In this document: in pieces, positions 12,801 to 24,500 of the stretch
How the letters are laid out: every line of letters starts with the position of its first letter
Numbering within the stretch: position 1 is the first letter of the stretch
Notes under the pieces: generated by a model
Database searches by the model: none
The model's input: the letters and a program-made list of their open reading frames with translations, nothing else
What the model was told of the DNA's origin: nothing
Position numbers and translations under genes: made by a program
NCBI RefSeq assembly: GCF_001949145.1
Contig: NW_019091393.1
Coordinates: 1,128,761-1,163,283 of the forward strand
Length of the DNA: 34,523 nt
From: Acanthaster planci
Lineage: Eukaryota; Echinodermata; Asteroidea; Valvatida; Acanthasteridae
Reading direction: 5' to 3'

Positions 12801-13101
12801 ACTTACTTGTTTTAGGAGAGGTCCTGGGGTCTTGTCGTCCTGGATCAACTTGGAGGTAATTTAAGCCTGGTGGGTGCCTTGTTTCCACATACTTAACAAA
12901 AGTACCCGGGAAGCTGCCGCTCTCCTGTGTACGTTCGTTGACGCCCTCCAGCCACCCCTTGGGCTCCTCCCGCGTCCCCTGGAAGTAGGGCAGCTTGGTG
13001 GGGTTCACCACTGTCATGATATCCCCCATCCTCATCTCGATGTCCTGGGGAGCCTTCTTCTCGAAAGCATACATGGCCACGTAAGTCACTCGCTCATCCA
13101 T
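736..13101 (-). CDS. PIK3R1-like: PI3-kinase regulatory subunit p85-like gene, 5' part (SH3-C1-SAM-C1-RhoGAP), cut by the left window edge
   Basis: Nine coding exons, in transcript order: 13101-12807, 11819-11649, 4552-4490, 3962-3817, 3332-3198, 2683-2569, 1878-1762, 1228-1136, 834-736. All junctions are GT-AG and phase-compatible, giving 411 open codons. Domains: SH3 (residues ~5-73), basic/proline-containing linker (~74-155), C1a (161-211), SAM (~230-295), C1b (316-365), start of RhoGAP/BH (from ~382). The SH3 has the p85-type ending GWLEGVNERTQESGSFPGT, and the BH start (DLREQF, then APTVVMKCIEAIE) resembles the BH start of vertebrate p85. From the family, the protein should bind and stabilise p110 PI3-kinase near membrane receptors. 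The SH2, inter-SH2 and SH2 parts that do this would lie left of base 1 and are not seen. The C1 and SAM domains are unlike vertebrate p85. The alternative is a p85-derived RhoGAP without SH2 domains. Exon chain strongly supported; family name fairly sure. Confidence 0.85.
1136..1228 (-). CDS. PIK3R1-like: p85-like exon 8: second half of C1b zinc finger
   Basis: 93 bases, acceptor TTTTTACAG, donor GTACTG. Completes C1b: C346-x2-C349-x4-H354-x2-C357-x7-C365, all canonical spacings. A 13-residue linker leads to the RhoGAP exon. Confidence 0.85.
1762..1878 (-). CDS. PIK3R1-like: p85-like exon 7: first half of C1b zinc finger
   Basis: 117 bases, acceptor CTTTGCAG, donor GTAGGA. Encodes H316, twelve residues, C329-x2-C332, thirteen residues (GKFMYGMTHQGLQ), then C346. 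The YGMTHQGLQC stretch is close to the same part of protein kinase C C1 domains. Confidence 0.88.
2569..2683 (-). CDS. PIK3R1-like: p85-like exon 6: end of SAM domain and linker
   Basis: 115 bases, phase 0 in and 1 out, acceptor TTTTTGTAG, donor GTGAGC. Encodes GIGIKDDFNQQCILYTRNEL, which fits the last SAM helix (L-G-I-...-I-L-...-I/L), then a short polar linker (residues 291-308). It supplies the 0-to-1 phase change needed to join exon 5 to the C1b exon. Confidence 0.82.
3198..3332 (-). CDS. PIK3R1-like: p85-like exon 5: first part of SAM domain
   Basis: 135 bases, phase 0 in and out, acceptor TTTGTAG, donor GTAAGA. Encodes residues 226-270, including KWSIEDVLNWM, YADLFRKHQIDGQQL and INQESL. 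These match the SAM core: the W-x2-x-V-x-x-W helix, then F-x-x-x-x-I-D-G-x-x-L-L-x-L. SAM domains commonly mediate protein-protein oligomerisation. Confidence 0.85.
3817..3962 (-). CDS. PIK3R1-like: p85-like exon 4: second half of C1a zinc finger
   Basis: 146 bases, acceptor ATCTCAG, donor GTGAGG. Continues C1a with NDYIWGSGKIASQ, then C191-x2-C194-x4-H199-x2-C202-x8-C211. The last spacing is one residue longer than the usual seven. All eight zinc ligands are present across exons 3 and 4. Confidence 0.88.
4490..4552 (-). CDS. PIK3R1-like: p85-like exon 3: first half of C1a zinc finger
   Basis: 63 bases, acceptor TTGTTTCAG, donor GTAAGC. Encodes H161, twelve residues, then C174-x2-C177, the opening of a C1 (diacylglycerol/phorbol-type) finger. 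C177 is split across the intron and completed by the next exon (T plus GC), which makes chance matching of the two exons unlikely. Confidence 0.85.
9793..9883. repeat. 91-bp hairpin element
   Basis: Two 35-base arms, GCCATCTTGCAGG...GTTCCACAGGG and its reverse complement, differ at three positions and flank a 21-base loop. This is a stem-loop typical of a small foldback element (MITE). It has no coding capacity. Confidence 0.75.
11009..11249. mobile_element. MITE-like foldback element, about 241 bp
   Basis: The ends are inverted copies: GGGCCAATTTCATGGAGCTG on the left pairs with its complement at the right end. The first 32 bases match at all but one position, and similarity continues inward through a second CTTAAGC box and a GGTTACCAG / GGTAACCAG pair. 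There is no open frame, so it would be a non-autonomous element. It sits in p85 intron 2. Confidence 0.78.
11649..11819 (-). CDS. PIK3R1-like: p85-like exon 2: basic, Ser/Pro-containing linker
   Basis: 171 bases, phase 1 in and out, between acceptor CACACAG and donor GTATCG. Encodes residues 99-155, rich in Ser, Lys, Arg and Pro (for example MAPSPLARKKRLSGLLQ). No known fold is recognised. It joins in frame to the SH3 exon before it and the first C1 exon after it. A further phase 1-1 exon could hide in the 7.1-kb intron that follows. Confidence 0.7.
12124..12182 (+). mobile_element. 59-bp hairpin element with TTAACCCTAAC ends, copy 1
   Basis: Begins TTAACCCTAAC and ends GTTAGGGTTAA. The two 29-base arms pair with four mismatches around a 1-2 base loop. 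A second copy lies inverted at 29014-29071 and matches 55 of 58 bases. Two near-identical copies in unrelated flanks indicate a mobile or dispersed family. It sits in p85 intron 1. Confidence 0.75.
12807..13101 (-). CDS. PIK3R1-like: p85-like exon 1: start codon and SH3 domain
   Basis: Starts at ATG 13101-13099 and ends at donor GTAAGT (phase 1). Encodes 98 residues. The SH3 has the ALYDY-like VAMYAFE, then MRMGDIMTV, GW at 49-50 and FPGTFVKY at 64-71. The stretch between MGDIMTV and GW is long (residues 33-48), as in p85 SH3 domains, which carry an insert there. A linker with basic and proline residues follows. The start is natural because the SH3 begins within ten residues of it. Confidence 0.88.
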
Positions 13102-15389
13102 TGTGACAGACTGTCATCTAATGCTAATGTCCAAATTCAAACTCTGCACCTTTTTCAGGGCAATCCCTTATTACCTTGCCCTCAGTATGCGCAGTCTACA
13201 CGGCATTTTAATCATAACTTTTATTGGGGGGGGGATGTGTAGTGATGACAGAAGCTACCTTAACCACACACGTGCTTTAGAAGAGGTTTACCCCTGCAGT
13301 AGGAACTTTGATATAAATGAGGCCGTAGAAATGGTGATCCAGTCCTTTAATAAGCAGTAACGCTGTTTTTTTCAGCTGTCATTCGTCCAGCATCAGCCCT
13401 AATGATGAGAAAAACAAGCAGGAGGAAATCTGTTAGATAATGAATTTATATATTGTCCCCTAAAAGCTGAATCTGTCCGCAGCTTTCTCTGCACCAGTAT
13501 TTTCTTGACATGAAAACATAAACTACAAAGTGTTTATTATAAGACTAGACGTGACTGAGAAGTATGCAGATGTGCAGATCGTCTTGTGATTAGAAGCAGG
13601 ATGTCCAAACCAATCACACATGCATTTTAAAGAGATATTATTTACTTTTGACAGCTTTTCCGGGAAGAATTGGGACGAGAAACGGAGGGTCATTGCTGCA
13701 CTGCATTCAAAAACCGAAAACGTTACCAACCCATCAAAAAAGGCCTAGGCTATGAGAACAGAAGTTGTAGATTTGCGTCCATTACCAGCATGTCTCAATG
13801 TCACAGCCCCAAAAAGTCATTATTTACAAAAAAATTCATTATTTGTAAGAAAAAGACACAAAATCACAAAAAACAGAGTTCCAAATCTTCTTTCTGATCT
13901 ATGTATTTTATCCATACTAAGCTCAGTTTAGAAAGATGGCTTTCGTATGTCCAGATGTCTGCTTGAGCTACATCAGTACATGTATTGCCAACCAATGTGC
14001 TGGATGTGTGGCTAAGGATGCCGGATGGAGCGGGAGTGAGAGCCCGTGGTACACTAAGTGGGGCTAGGACACATAGCCTAGGCCTAATGTGTAATGAAAC
14101 ATACCATTCATCGGACAAAGCAGAACGATTCAAAGGAAAAGGTAGGATCCTCCGGACATCTCCTGCATCTTATCCTCTTAAGTTTGAGGTCTGTAAGCTC
14201 AGATGAGGTGAAAACTTAGACTAAAAAACCTAACCCTCTCGGGCAGGAAGCGGAACTTTTGCATGGACTTCGTGCAACACCAAGTCAACGGAGAAAACTG
14301 GTACCCGCCCCACTCTCTGGCCATGCAATTTCAGATAAGAAAATATGGGAACCAGTAGGTAGTCTGAGACCCTTCATTTAAATTGACGAAAACACTATCA
14401 CTTAATATTGTAGATAATTCTGGGATTAAGCTAAAATTCTCGACACGAAAAATAACGAGAGGGCGCTATATAGTAAAGAAACTGGAGCCGGAAGTATTTT
14501 GGCAACTTTCATGACTTGTTTGTGCAGATCAGGTTAACCGCATATAATGCCAGTTGGTAAGCCGTGGTTGATCATGAATGTCATCGTTAGGAATTACCAT
14601 CGTTATCATTGATGTTACTAGAGGTACACAAAGCATCAAGGGTCAAGCTGTGCTGCTGTAAAAAATAAAATTAAATATTTTTTAAGTACATCATCCTACA
14701 ACCTAGTGTAAATGATGTACAGTATATGTATGTAGGCCTAACTCTTTGGCTGTTCCCGACCGGCCCACTTAGTTACCTTAGTAACCTAGCTTCCATGGCC
14801 TCTCATGTGTGATGAGCATGATGTTGAATGTTGTGTTCGTCTAAAGTCATGAAATTAGACCTAGGAGGCCTTATTGTCAGCATTCAATCAAAGGAAATCA
14901 TGGAATGAGATTGACACTGCACTGCAGAAAGGTCAAGCCCAACAAGAGTAATGTTTTCCAATGCAATGGTTATACATGGTGAATGTTGTACATGTAGATG
15001 GTTGCTACTGGTATTTCACCATTGTCATTTTAGTAGGAGGTTCCAAACTTGTTGAAACCCAAATGTACCCACAGATTGTGATGGGCAGTTTGTAAAAATC
15101 ATGAAATGTTAAATACAAAACCTTCTGCAAACAGTTTCCTGGTTACAGTGAGTTAAAATAGACAACTCCAAAAATCCGATTTTCAAAATGCATTGAGGGA
15201 AAACTGGTAGAGACATCCGGTTTCAAACAGAGCAAGATTTAGTCTGCAGATATTGCCAAGACTCCCCAGGACTCATCCTCTGTACTTTATTTCAGCATGG
15301 AATGTAACAGCAAGTGACCTTATTGTGTAGCTCATTTCTTCAGAGTCCACTAACTTGGAGCATCCGTCGATTTGCATCCTCAGCCCAAG
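13102..15389. promoter_or_regulatory. Divergent intergenic region between the p85-like gene and EFCAB14
   Basis: The two genes start head to head about 2.3 kb apart by their first coding ATGs, so promoters and 5' untranslated exons of both should lie here. A promoter-like block at 14466-14495 holds CTATATAGTA followed 12 bases later by CCGGAAGT, an ETS/GABP-type site. A plausible acceptor for a leader exon is at 15343 (TTTCTTCAG). No coding exon was recognised. Transcription start sites are inferred, not seen. Confidence 0.4.
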
Positions 15390-15505
15390 ATGTCTGGCTT
15401 CGAAAAGGAGGCTGCTAAGATGCTGTTGTTGGATGACAGTAGATCATCTGATGCTGAGGAATTTCCACTTTCTCAGCTTAAAACAAAGAAGTCAGCAAAG
15501 AAACG
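15390..15505 (+). CDS. EFCAB14: EFCAB14 alternative exon A1: N-terminus of form 1
   Basis: ATG in good context (A at -3), 38 codons plus two bases, donor GTAACG (phase 2). Acidic middle (SDAEEF) and Lys-rich end. Resembles exon A2 loosely (LL..., S/D-rich, EEF, then basic). No EST evidence is available, so use as a real start is inferred from the matching phase. Confidence 0.75.
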
Positions 15506-18500
15506 GTAACGCTCTGATCTGTTCAGAACACCTGCCCGACACCCTTCCCCCATCCATTTAAAAAAACCTTCATTTTTTACCTAAGTATCTCTTAAATTCA
15601 GCACAGCTATCCTTAGTTTTGCCAGTTTATACAGACATTTGTTCATAAATTGATTACCAGGAATGTAACCTTTTCCATTCCTCTCCTTCTTTTCCCTTCA
15701 ATCTTGTTTTCTCTTTTCCTTGTCTTAGCTCTCATTCTCCAACTAAATAATTAGGAAAAAAGAAAACATTTTGCCTTACTCTAATGATACAAAAATTGCT
15801 GCCAACTGTTCAATAGATACAGTGACCTGAATTAATTATGCAAATATAAATGGCTTTGAGAACATTCACAATGCAAGCCTTCAAACTTTTTTTATTTGAA
15901 CTTTTTAAAAGTAACTCATGAGTAAAAATTCACCTGATAAACTTGAAGATACAAATCAATCCACAATATTAACTGGCATTTGAGCACTCGTCGAGAATCA
16001 GAACGAAATGGATTAAAAACTCAAAAGTTTTACAAGTTTCTAGATATTTGGCCTGAAAATAAATCACCCTCCAAAAATTCTTGTTAATTTCAGGAGAAAG
16101 GTCATTGTATATAAGCCTAAGCACACCTGTGTCACCAGAATGCTTATCTTGGTTCCCATCATCATTTTCATCTGCATTGCTGGAGGTGTTGCATATTTCA
16201 TCGTTAAAATGGAGAATGAACTGGATTCCATGCAAGGAAGGATAAAAACTTGTAAGTAATAAAAGAGTGATTTGTCTTGTTAGTCGAAAATACTGAGATG
16301 TTGAGTCTTTGAAGCCCTGATGAAACATAGATTTTGGAAGTTGGAATTGGACTGTACAGATTCTGAAATTCTGATAAGATTTAATGACTTCTGTGCTTGG
16401 AAAACACACATAGCCCTTCCCATGAAAGGACCCTATTTTTTTTTATTTACATTTTTGAGGTTTGTAGCATTGCCTTTTTGCCTTTATTCATTTTGTATTG
16501 TATATTTGACCTTTGGTTCACTAGCAGAATTCTTAGTTAAGTTTTTTAAGCGGCTGGTATTTTATAATACAATGATTATGCAAAGTTTTTTCAAAATGCA
16601 TTGTTAATGTGTTAATAAACATATTGTTAGATTGTGCAGTGTCTGGATTGGATTTCCATCATTCTTGTCTGATTTTTATCTTAATCTGCCTCCTAAAGAA
16701 CCGCTCTCCCATTTCCCTTTTCATCTTTCCTGGACCCCAAAAATTGACAATGAATTTCCTTTCTGAAATTGACAATTTCTGTGTCACTTTTAATTAAGTT
16801 AATTTAATTCAAAAGTATCATAGCCTAGCAAAGAAAAAACGGAATGGTCAAATTTGGCTCTCAGGGATTACTTTTGGTTTCAATCAATCCCTGGTTGATT
16901 TGACTTTTTTTTTTAGATATTCGGGGACAAAAGAAACGTCCACAAAATCTGGAAGTGCAAAACTTTAGTTTTAAAGTTCGCTCCACTCTGTCGACAGAGG
17001 GCGATGTTTTAGTTGAGCAGTCGGTTTATTTCTACGTGCATTTTGCGCACGTTTAAAGAATGGTGACACGAACTATATGCGAATTTCCGTGGCTGTGTGA
17101 TTTCTTATACTACAGTTCATGGTTTTTCCTGTGAATCGATTCTCGCTCTGTGGAAATCTTTGCGATTTTTGCGTCTAAGATGACGGTGAGTCAAATTATA
17201 TGTCGTCTAAAGCAGTTGCTTTATAGTGCATGTACATGATGGGGTGATCAAAGATAGTATTTGTTTCTGAAATCATGGGTAAAAACATGGAGGGAGATAT
17301 GGGAAATTGTTATGGGTGGGACACGGGCAGTCGTGAGGCGTTGATGACGTTGTGGTCCAATAGACTAGTCCTATATTAATAGTAATACAGAGTTGACATC
17401 GTCATGATCATCGTCGGGCCAAATATGAACAATGACTGCAAAACGAACTTGACATTCGGCTTGTTCGGAGTATTCTGTAATTGATGCTTTAGCCTTTATA
17501 CTTCACCAAACTAATTAGGCCTAAATACCATAATTTGCTCATAGGCCTAGGCCAAAATCAAAGTTACTTTTCTAATCTTGAGTTGCATTAATGTAAAGTT
17601 CACATGGTCAGGTCGGGGACCAAACCACAATCTAGGGATGATGCATCCCTAGCATATGCTGCTTGTTTGTGCAACGATAATGTAATCTTTGAACTATTTT
17701 TAGATCACGGTTCACAGATGACATCGATCTCTAGACTTTATCGGCCAAAAACTTCAATAAAAATTCCTCTGATTGATTAAATTTACAGGAAACATGCTAC
17801 CCAAGATCTAAATGAAACTTTCCTTTCATGTGGTATTTATAAAAGCAGATCAAGGGGATTTTTTGTCAAATCTTGCACTGGATGTGTCAAATTCACTGGG
17901 TAGGCAAGTCCAACTCTGCCGATGAAAACAATTACGCGAGAAAAATAAAGCTTTGCCGAAGTTTACTTTGTGCATTAAAATGTTGCCCTTAAAAATCTCC
18001 ATCAATTCACCGTGGCAAATTTTATGTTAAGTGCGGCGATTTTTCAAAATAACAATTGGAAATAATTTTGCTACACACTCCAATGGTAATGGCAACGGCA
18101 TTGCAAATCTCATTATTTTCCCAAATCGTGCTGGAAATTTACATCATTATCATGTGACCTGATAAAGATGATGTCATTGCCGCTTGAACAAGGGACATAA
18201 GCAGGGACTAGGGACATCACTAGATTGAAGTTTGGCCCCGACCCGACGGTTGAGCATGTCTTTATTTATGAATAAAATGTTTTGCATAAAAGACATAGGG
18301 CCTACATGGCCAAAGCCTATCATGCCTAGGCCTATGTCTTGTTTTCCTTCCGTAGGCCTAATTATCATCACAAACTTGTGCGAAGAAAACAATTCAGGAT
18401 AGAAAAAAATTCTGCTGCAAAAAAATTGCCTTCCCTCCATAAAAACCACATTCAGGTTCAGGCCTAGAATTTTTACACAACTTTCCCCGAGTTCATCCCA

Positions 18501-21500
18501 TTTGAATGCTTTCCCCGCACTCACTCATGCAAGCGCAGTTATTCAGTTTGTCACTTCAGTGACATCACATGCTTAAATTCTATCTGGCCTAGCCCAAGTG
18601 ACTGACCTGTCAAGCAGGTACGAAATGAGATGAGTATGTGAAAGTATGGTGGCTCAGCTGAACGTTGCAAGGAAAAGTTGACATTGTTGTAAATAATTAA
18701 GAGCTGAATATCACTTGCAGTAGCAAATGGGCTCAAGTCAACTAACCATTCGGATTCATTTTGCAGTTTAATCGATGCATGACCTCTTGACTCGGTTAAG
18801 GCACTTTGAGTTATCAAGATCATTCATAAATTACCTCATGTTGTGTCTGCCCGCTGAAACCTATAACAAGATTACCATTAAGCACAAGGGAAGTAATCAA
18901 ATATGTTGTATTTTTGTTATTTTTAGCATTTTAGAATTCTGTAATTCTCTAGTTAGACACTTTGTTTACATGTAGGTCTATAATTGGTTTGATTCAATCA
19001 CCAGATGCATCAAGTGAATCGATATCCAAGTCTTGACAGTTGAGATTCAGAAGGCCAGGTTTTCTAGCACCAAGGGCCCTGTGGGTAGTTGATCAAGCTG
19101 GAGCTTCAGAATGCTAATCCTGGCCTGGTGCCGGGACGGACCAATGGCATCAAAAAGATGAAAAAGAGGAAGGAGCTAGATGCCCTCCTTCTCAACAGCA
19201 TGAATGGCAAGAAACTAGGCAAGAGTTCGGGCAGCGGCAAGGAAGGTCATGAACTGCTACGTAATGAGGCCAGCTGGGACTCTAACTCAACCGATAACGA
19301 GGAATTTTTCTCCCCACCAAGGAGGCTCGCAATAAGAAAGTAAGTTCTGATCTGAATAGGAAAAACCTTTTCATAACATCAACCTAATCTTCTGCCCCTT
19401 CTTGTCAGGATTTTTCCAGATTTCAGGATTTTTGATTCCCAAATTCAAGATTTGTTTAGTTTAGTTATTTGTGTGTTTACTCTTTATGTAACAAACACAG
19501 CGTACGATTTACACTGCCTTGTTATTTGTTAAAACCCTGACAAGTCACAGTAAGTTAGTACAACCTCCTTCCACAATACTTCGTGGATTTCTAGCTGTCC
19601 CCCATATCACCGTGCCTGTCCAACAAAATCCCACAATCTTGTCTCCTTGATTTGAATGTATTCAGTATGTACATGTAGAACTATGGCCCTATTATTTAGA
19701 TAAGGAATTATGTCTCAGCTTTGTTCAAGTCAAAGTACGTAGATTTTGCCATTAGGCTGTTGTTGGATTTCAGCCTTTACAGGAAAACCCTGTAAGTTAA
19801 GATAAATTATATACATGTACCGGTTCGCCATTGACAGTATGATCACTCTTGTAGTATCTGCTCATTCCATGAAGTACTTTTTGTGCTGTTTTTGATGGAT
19901 GAAACACTTTTTCAATCCTTAAACAATGCATTCTTGGTACTATTTGTTCTCCCCTCAGACCCGCAAGATGGCGTGCTTGTGCCACGGGCCTACAGCTGTG
20001 TATGTTTGTTGTCATGGTGGCTTGTATCGTCGTCACTGGCGGTCTGGTATGGATGCATCTAGACCTCAAGCAAGACTTAGATGAGTTGAGGTTGCGCATT
20101 GCCAAAGGTGATCCCTAATTCATTCAGAAATTTCAACAATGTGAACCTACAAGTAGTCAAACCAAGCTCTTACTTTGACTCCAAATATATCTCTGTGATA
20201 AGAATCCCAAATAAGGCATAGTATCGGAAATAGTCTGGCACCACCACATTTGACGGATTATATTCAGTAAGATAAATTCAGTGAACGTGATCAAATATGA
20301 CGTCCATGTGAATAATACCATTTGTCTTCTAAAATTAACTAAATGTACCGTCTATGGGCAAAATACAGAAGAAGGACGACTCAATGAAAGCAACGCTGAG
20401 TTTGCAATAAATGAAAAATAGCTTATTATTCAAATGCCCTGTACCAGCAAAACCTGCACTGAGGCACTGGATGGGTAGATAAAGTTCGTTGTCATGGTTA
20501 CTGCTGTTTGCTGTGACAGTGGATTTGTAGTAGCCGCTGTTTACTTTACCTTATCTTTTATTTGTCCTCCTTGGCATCATTGAATTTCTGCCAACTTTCC
20601 CCGAATGCTTCATTAGTTCTTGTTGTACATGTATCTACATGTATGTACCACGATTCCTAACATGGATTATGGAAATAAGTTAGAACACAAATAATTCCCA
20701 TGCTCCCTAGATAAAATTGCAGAATCGTGGTACATCGGTGTCACTGTGTTTGCTGTGCCCCGTATGATATCTTTCATCTTTTTGTTTTATGTAAAGAGCG
20801 CAAACATGTAGGCCCTTTTACTTTCTTTACTGTTTGTCAAGTTTGCTTGAAGATAAACTCGTTATCATGCCCGCGTTCGTGGAACATGGAGTAATGTAGT
20901 GGGTCTGTGTCCCATCCGTGTAGGCCACAAGACCCAAGGCCCAGCGGTATATGTATGTCACTAGACCGAAGGCCCAGCGGTATATGTATGTCACTAGACC
21001 GAAGGCCGAGCGGTATATGTATGACACTAGACCGAAGGCCAAGCGGTATACGGGACACAGACGCACTACATTATTCCATGTTCCATGAGCGCTTGTGTGA
21101 TAACTAATAATAGCCAGTAGAGTTAAAGAAGTGGTCTGTCAACTGTATTATTGTACCTGTTCATTGTATTCTGTTTGCCGTTGAGGTTGTTTGACCTTCT
21201 ATCTTATTTGCATTTTTACAAATTACAGTGTACAATGTGCCAGTTTTAATGGAACTGTACACAAATTGAGATATGAACATGTACATTTGTATTTGTAACT
21301 TGTACCAGCTTAATTTCCTCTTAAACCTTAGCCGATTTCATTGTGTCTGCTGTCTGTCATTCAGGGTTCATAAAATTTAACTATCATAACTAGTGTTTTT
21401 ATTTTCTGAAGACATGCTCATTTTGCATTTACACGCTCAGGCAAAATTGGCATTCAGACTTTGAGTTCAAGCTCTACTCGCACTATACGCTGCATGCATT

Positions 21501-24500
21501 CACATCTGTAATTACATGTACTTTAGTCAGTAGTTTGGTATGTACAGTTTACAAGGACTTAAATTCTTTGGATTGTATAAGATCACATAATTCCTGTGTG
21601 ATATGATAACATCAACTGTGTCATCATGCTTGGGTCAGTGATATGCTTAATTCAGACTATGTGGCTGTTTAACATGTCAAACGTGTGCAATTGGGTGCCC
21701 TCAAGTCAATTTACTTAGTAAATGTGTCGCACTGTGGCCATGTCCCATGAAAGCTCGTGTATTCTCCACTTAATGTATATGTGTATGTACATGTACATGT
21801 AAGTGGTGGTTAAATTTCAATCACTGATTTCTCTAGAAGAAAAGAATTCATTTTAATGATATCTTTGGATATCAATACCATGTTTGTGAAACTATGCCCT
21901 GTCTGTCATTACATTGAAGACGGTCAATGCAGCCAGTTAGGAATGTTGAGATGAAGTCATGTCTTGCCAGGAGACACACCTAACTTGTTGGGAACAGGGT
22001 AAACATAACAATCTAAGCCTCAGTCTTCGTTCCCAGTACTTCCAATGTGTAAACCCACGTGGCTTATCCACAGAGTTGCCAAGTGGAAAAATGTTGTCAA
22101 GTGAAGTTGCTTGATGAGTATCAAAGTTGGCAGGGTACCAGTTACACACAGGGTCCATGGCTGGCCATCCTGGCTGGTAATCTTGCATTGCTACTTGTGC
22201 CCCTTTCTGTAGTAGTAAGTCGCGGGGCCATACTAAACAGTATTCCTTTCATGCTGTCGCAGTGGAATCGGAATTGAAGACGTCCACGGAGCAGGCGTTG
22301 ACAGTGAGTGCACTACAGCAGAAGATAGAGCACCTGCAGAAATTACCAGCACAGATAAGCAGTATTTATGCCCAGGTACACCATCGACAATTCAGCCGTT
22401 GTACCCGTACAGCAAAGATTCAAAAGCTATGAAAGACAAAATTGGCATTAGTCAAAAATCATCAACTCAGTTGAAATTTCAGTTTATTCTGCGTACACTT
22501 ACAAGAACTTGTGAAGTCATATATGTCACGGCAAATTTGAGAGTCGTGTGAAACTTTCACCCTTATCATTAGCTGCTCCCCCCAAACCCTATTGTGTCGC
22601 CATTGATTCAGGAAGGATTCCTTGCTTTAATTACCAGGTATTCTTTTCAATGAATTTTTACAATTTCAGATACGTGCCGTGAATGCAACAAATAGTCAAC
22701 TTCGGTCCAGCCTGGCAGCAGTGAAGCAGGAGTTCCAGTCTCATTCCACTGCTGACATTGAAGGCTTGCAACAGGTAAAGCCCAGACATCATGAATGTGC
22801 TAGACCTCTTTAATTTGCAGTATATGAGCTGCCATCCTGGTTGTGCTTATACAAGTTTATTTCTTTTAGCAGAGTGCGCAAAGATCTACTTGCGTTGGGG
22901 AGATGTTAATTTGTAATGATCGGTTATATACATCGCTGACACAGCAAAACCCATACTTTAAAACTTGGTAGAGTTATCCATGAAAGCAGTTGTTCCACAA
23001 TAATAGGGATATTCATCATTAATTGGTTAAAAGATAAGAAAATAACTTCTGTCATTCTTTTGCAGTATTCTGTTTTGTGCGTTACCTTCTTTCATGAAAC
23101 CGACTTGTTTAGAGTTAATCATCAAGGTACACTGCAAGAGTGATGTTATCTGAAACCATGATGCATGTGCACACTTTAGTCTGTACCTGAGGTGTTCACG
23201 AATCTGTCTCTTCAGTATCACTAAGCTCAATATTACTAAGGGTAACGTTCATACATCTCTGGGCTGTGATTCAGCCAGCAGCCAGAACCCGACCTCTTTT
23301 TTCATCCTGTCACAGTTTAAGTGTACATGATATCTGTAGTATCCTGCACTCTTACACGTCTACTCCTGACCACCATAGCTCTACCCAGCAACAGTACCCT
23401 TTTGGAATGTCCTTGTAGCTCTGCCCTCCTCTAGATCCTAATGACCCCACCTGCTATACATCAATCAGTGTACCCTATTAGACCTAGCCCCATGTCTGCA
23501 TGTATAGAGTATATAGTTGTACTCCTGTATCTGACACACAATCAACCAAGCAACCATCAGAACAACTCAAGCTTGTGTCGAGCACACGGTATTACAATAT
23601 TTTCTTTTTTTGTTGGACAGTCTACAGCTCAGATCGGCAGTGCTTTGCAAGGAGTCCAGAGTTTACAGACTCAACACACACAGCAGATTGACACACTCAC
23701 CAATTCCCTCCAGCAGCTACAGGTGTAGTATCATATGGTGCTTTCCAATCAAGAGTCTCTGTTTTTGGGTAGATTGATCCATTTGTGTACTTGCCAGGAT
23801 TTTTACAGCTGGTTTTGTTTTGATTTTGGCAGAGTTACAGCTGGGGAGGTTTGGCTTCAGGACTTCACACGAGTTTTGTTGTAGCTTTGGAAAGATGTTT
23901 TAATTGGATTGTGATACAGGGTTTGATTTGGGCAAACAGAGCAGGATTTCAGACAAAATCTCAAGTGTTGGAATTAAATTATATGACATATTTCACTGGA
24001 CAAAAGAAGTCCCGTGTCTGTCACCCATATTTAAACAGACAAGATTGACTCATCCATTCCAATTTCTGTCAGACTGGTTGGTTTCATTCAGCCAGTACAG
24101 TCAAAGATTTTTTTTTACACTTACAGACAAGCCTGACAAGTTTGCAAGGTAATGTCAGCCAGCTGCAGCAAGAAGCTTCAGTGCCTACTCCAAAACCCAG
24201 CGATCCCGCTTCTGACACCAGTCACTCAAGTGAATTCTTAGACGTTGGGAAAGTAATCCAGTCACTACAGCAGGTTGGCATAGCTAAACATTTTTACACC
24301 TGTTTGAGTGGCTGTTTTTCTGCATTGTGGCACTGTCAATCTCCAAACACCAAGTTAACTGAAGTCTGGTTATCTTGATGATTAGGAACAAGAGGCCATG
24401 TCAGTAAATGTGGGTCACCTAAACACCACGGTGGCCACCATTTCACACTGGAAAGAAGCCCTAATGCCAAGAATTGTAGCCCTGGAGTCTACCCCTCATA

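Noticed and set aside
13227-13237. Run of G in a T/G-rich context near the p85-like 5' end.
   Set aside because: Too short and isolated to be called a G-quadruplex or other feature.
19089-19157. Upstream extension of EFCAB14 form 2 from a possible ATG at 17180.
   Set aside because: In frame and possible, but human EFCAB14 starts at the site equivalent to 19158 and the 19089 acceptor has a poor pyrimidine tract.
20827-21107. Open frames made of repeated PSGICMSLDR or GLRSSDIHIPL-type peptides.
   Set aside because: They are translations of the 33-bp repeat in the foldback element, open only because 33 is divisible by three.
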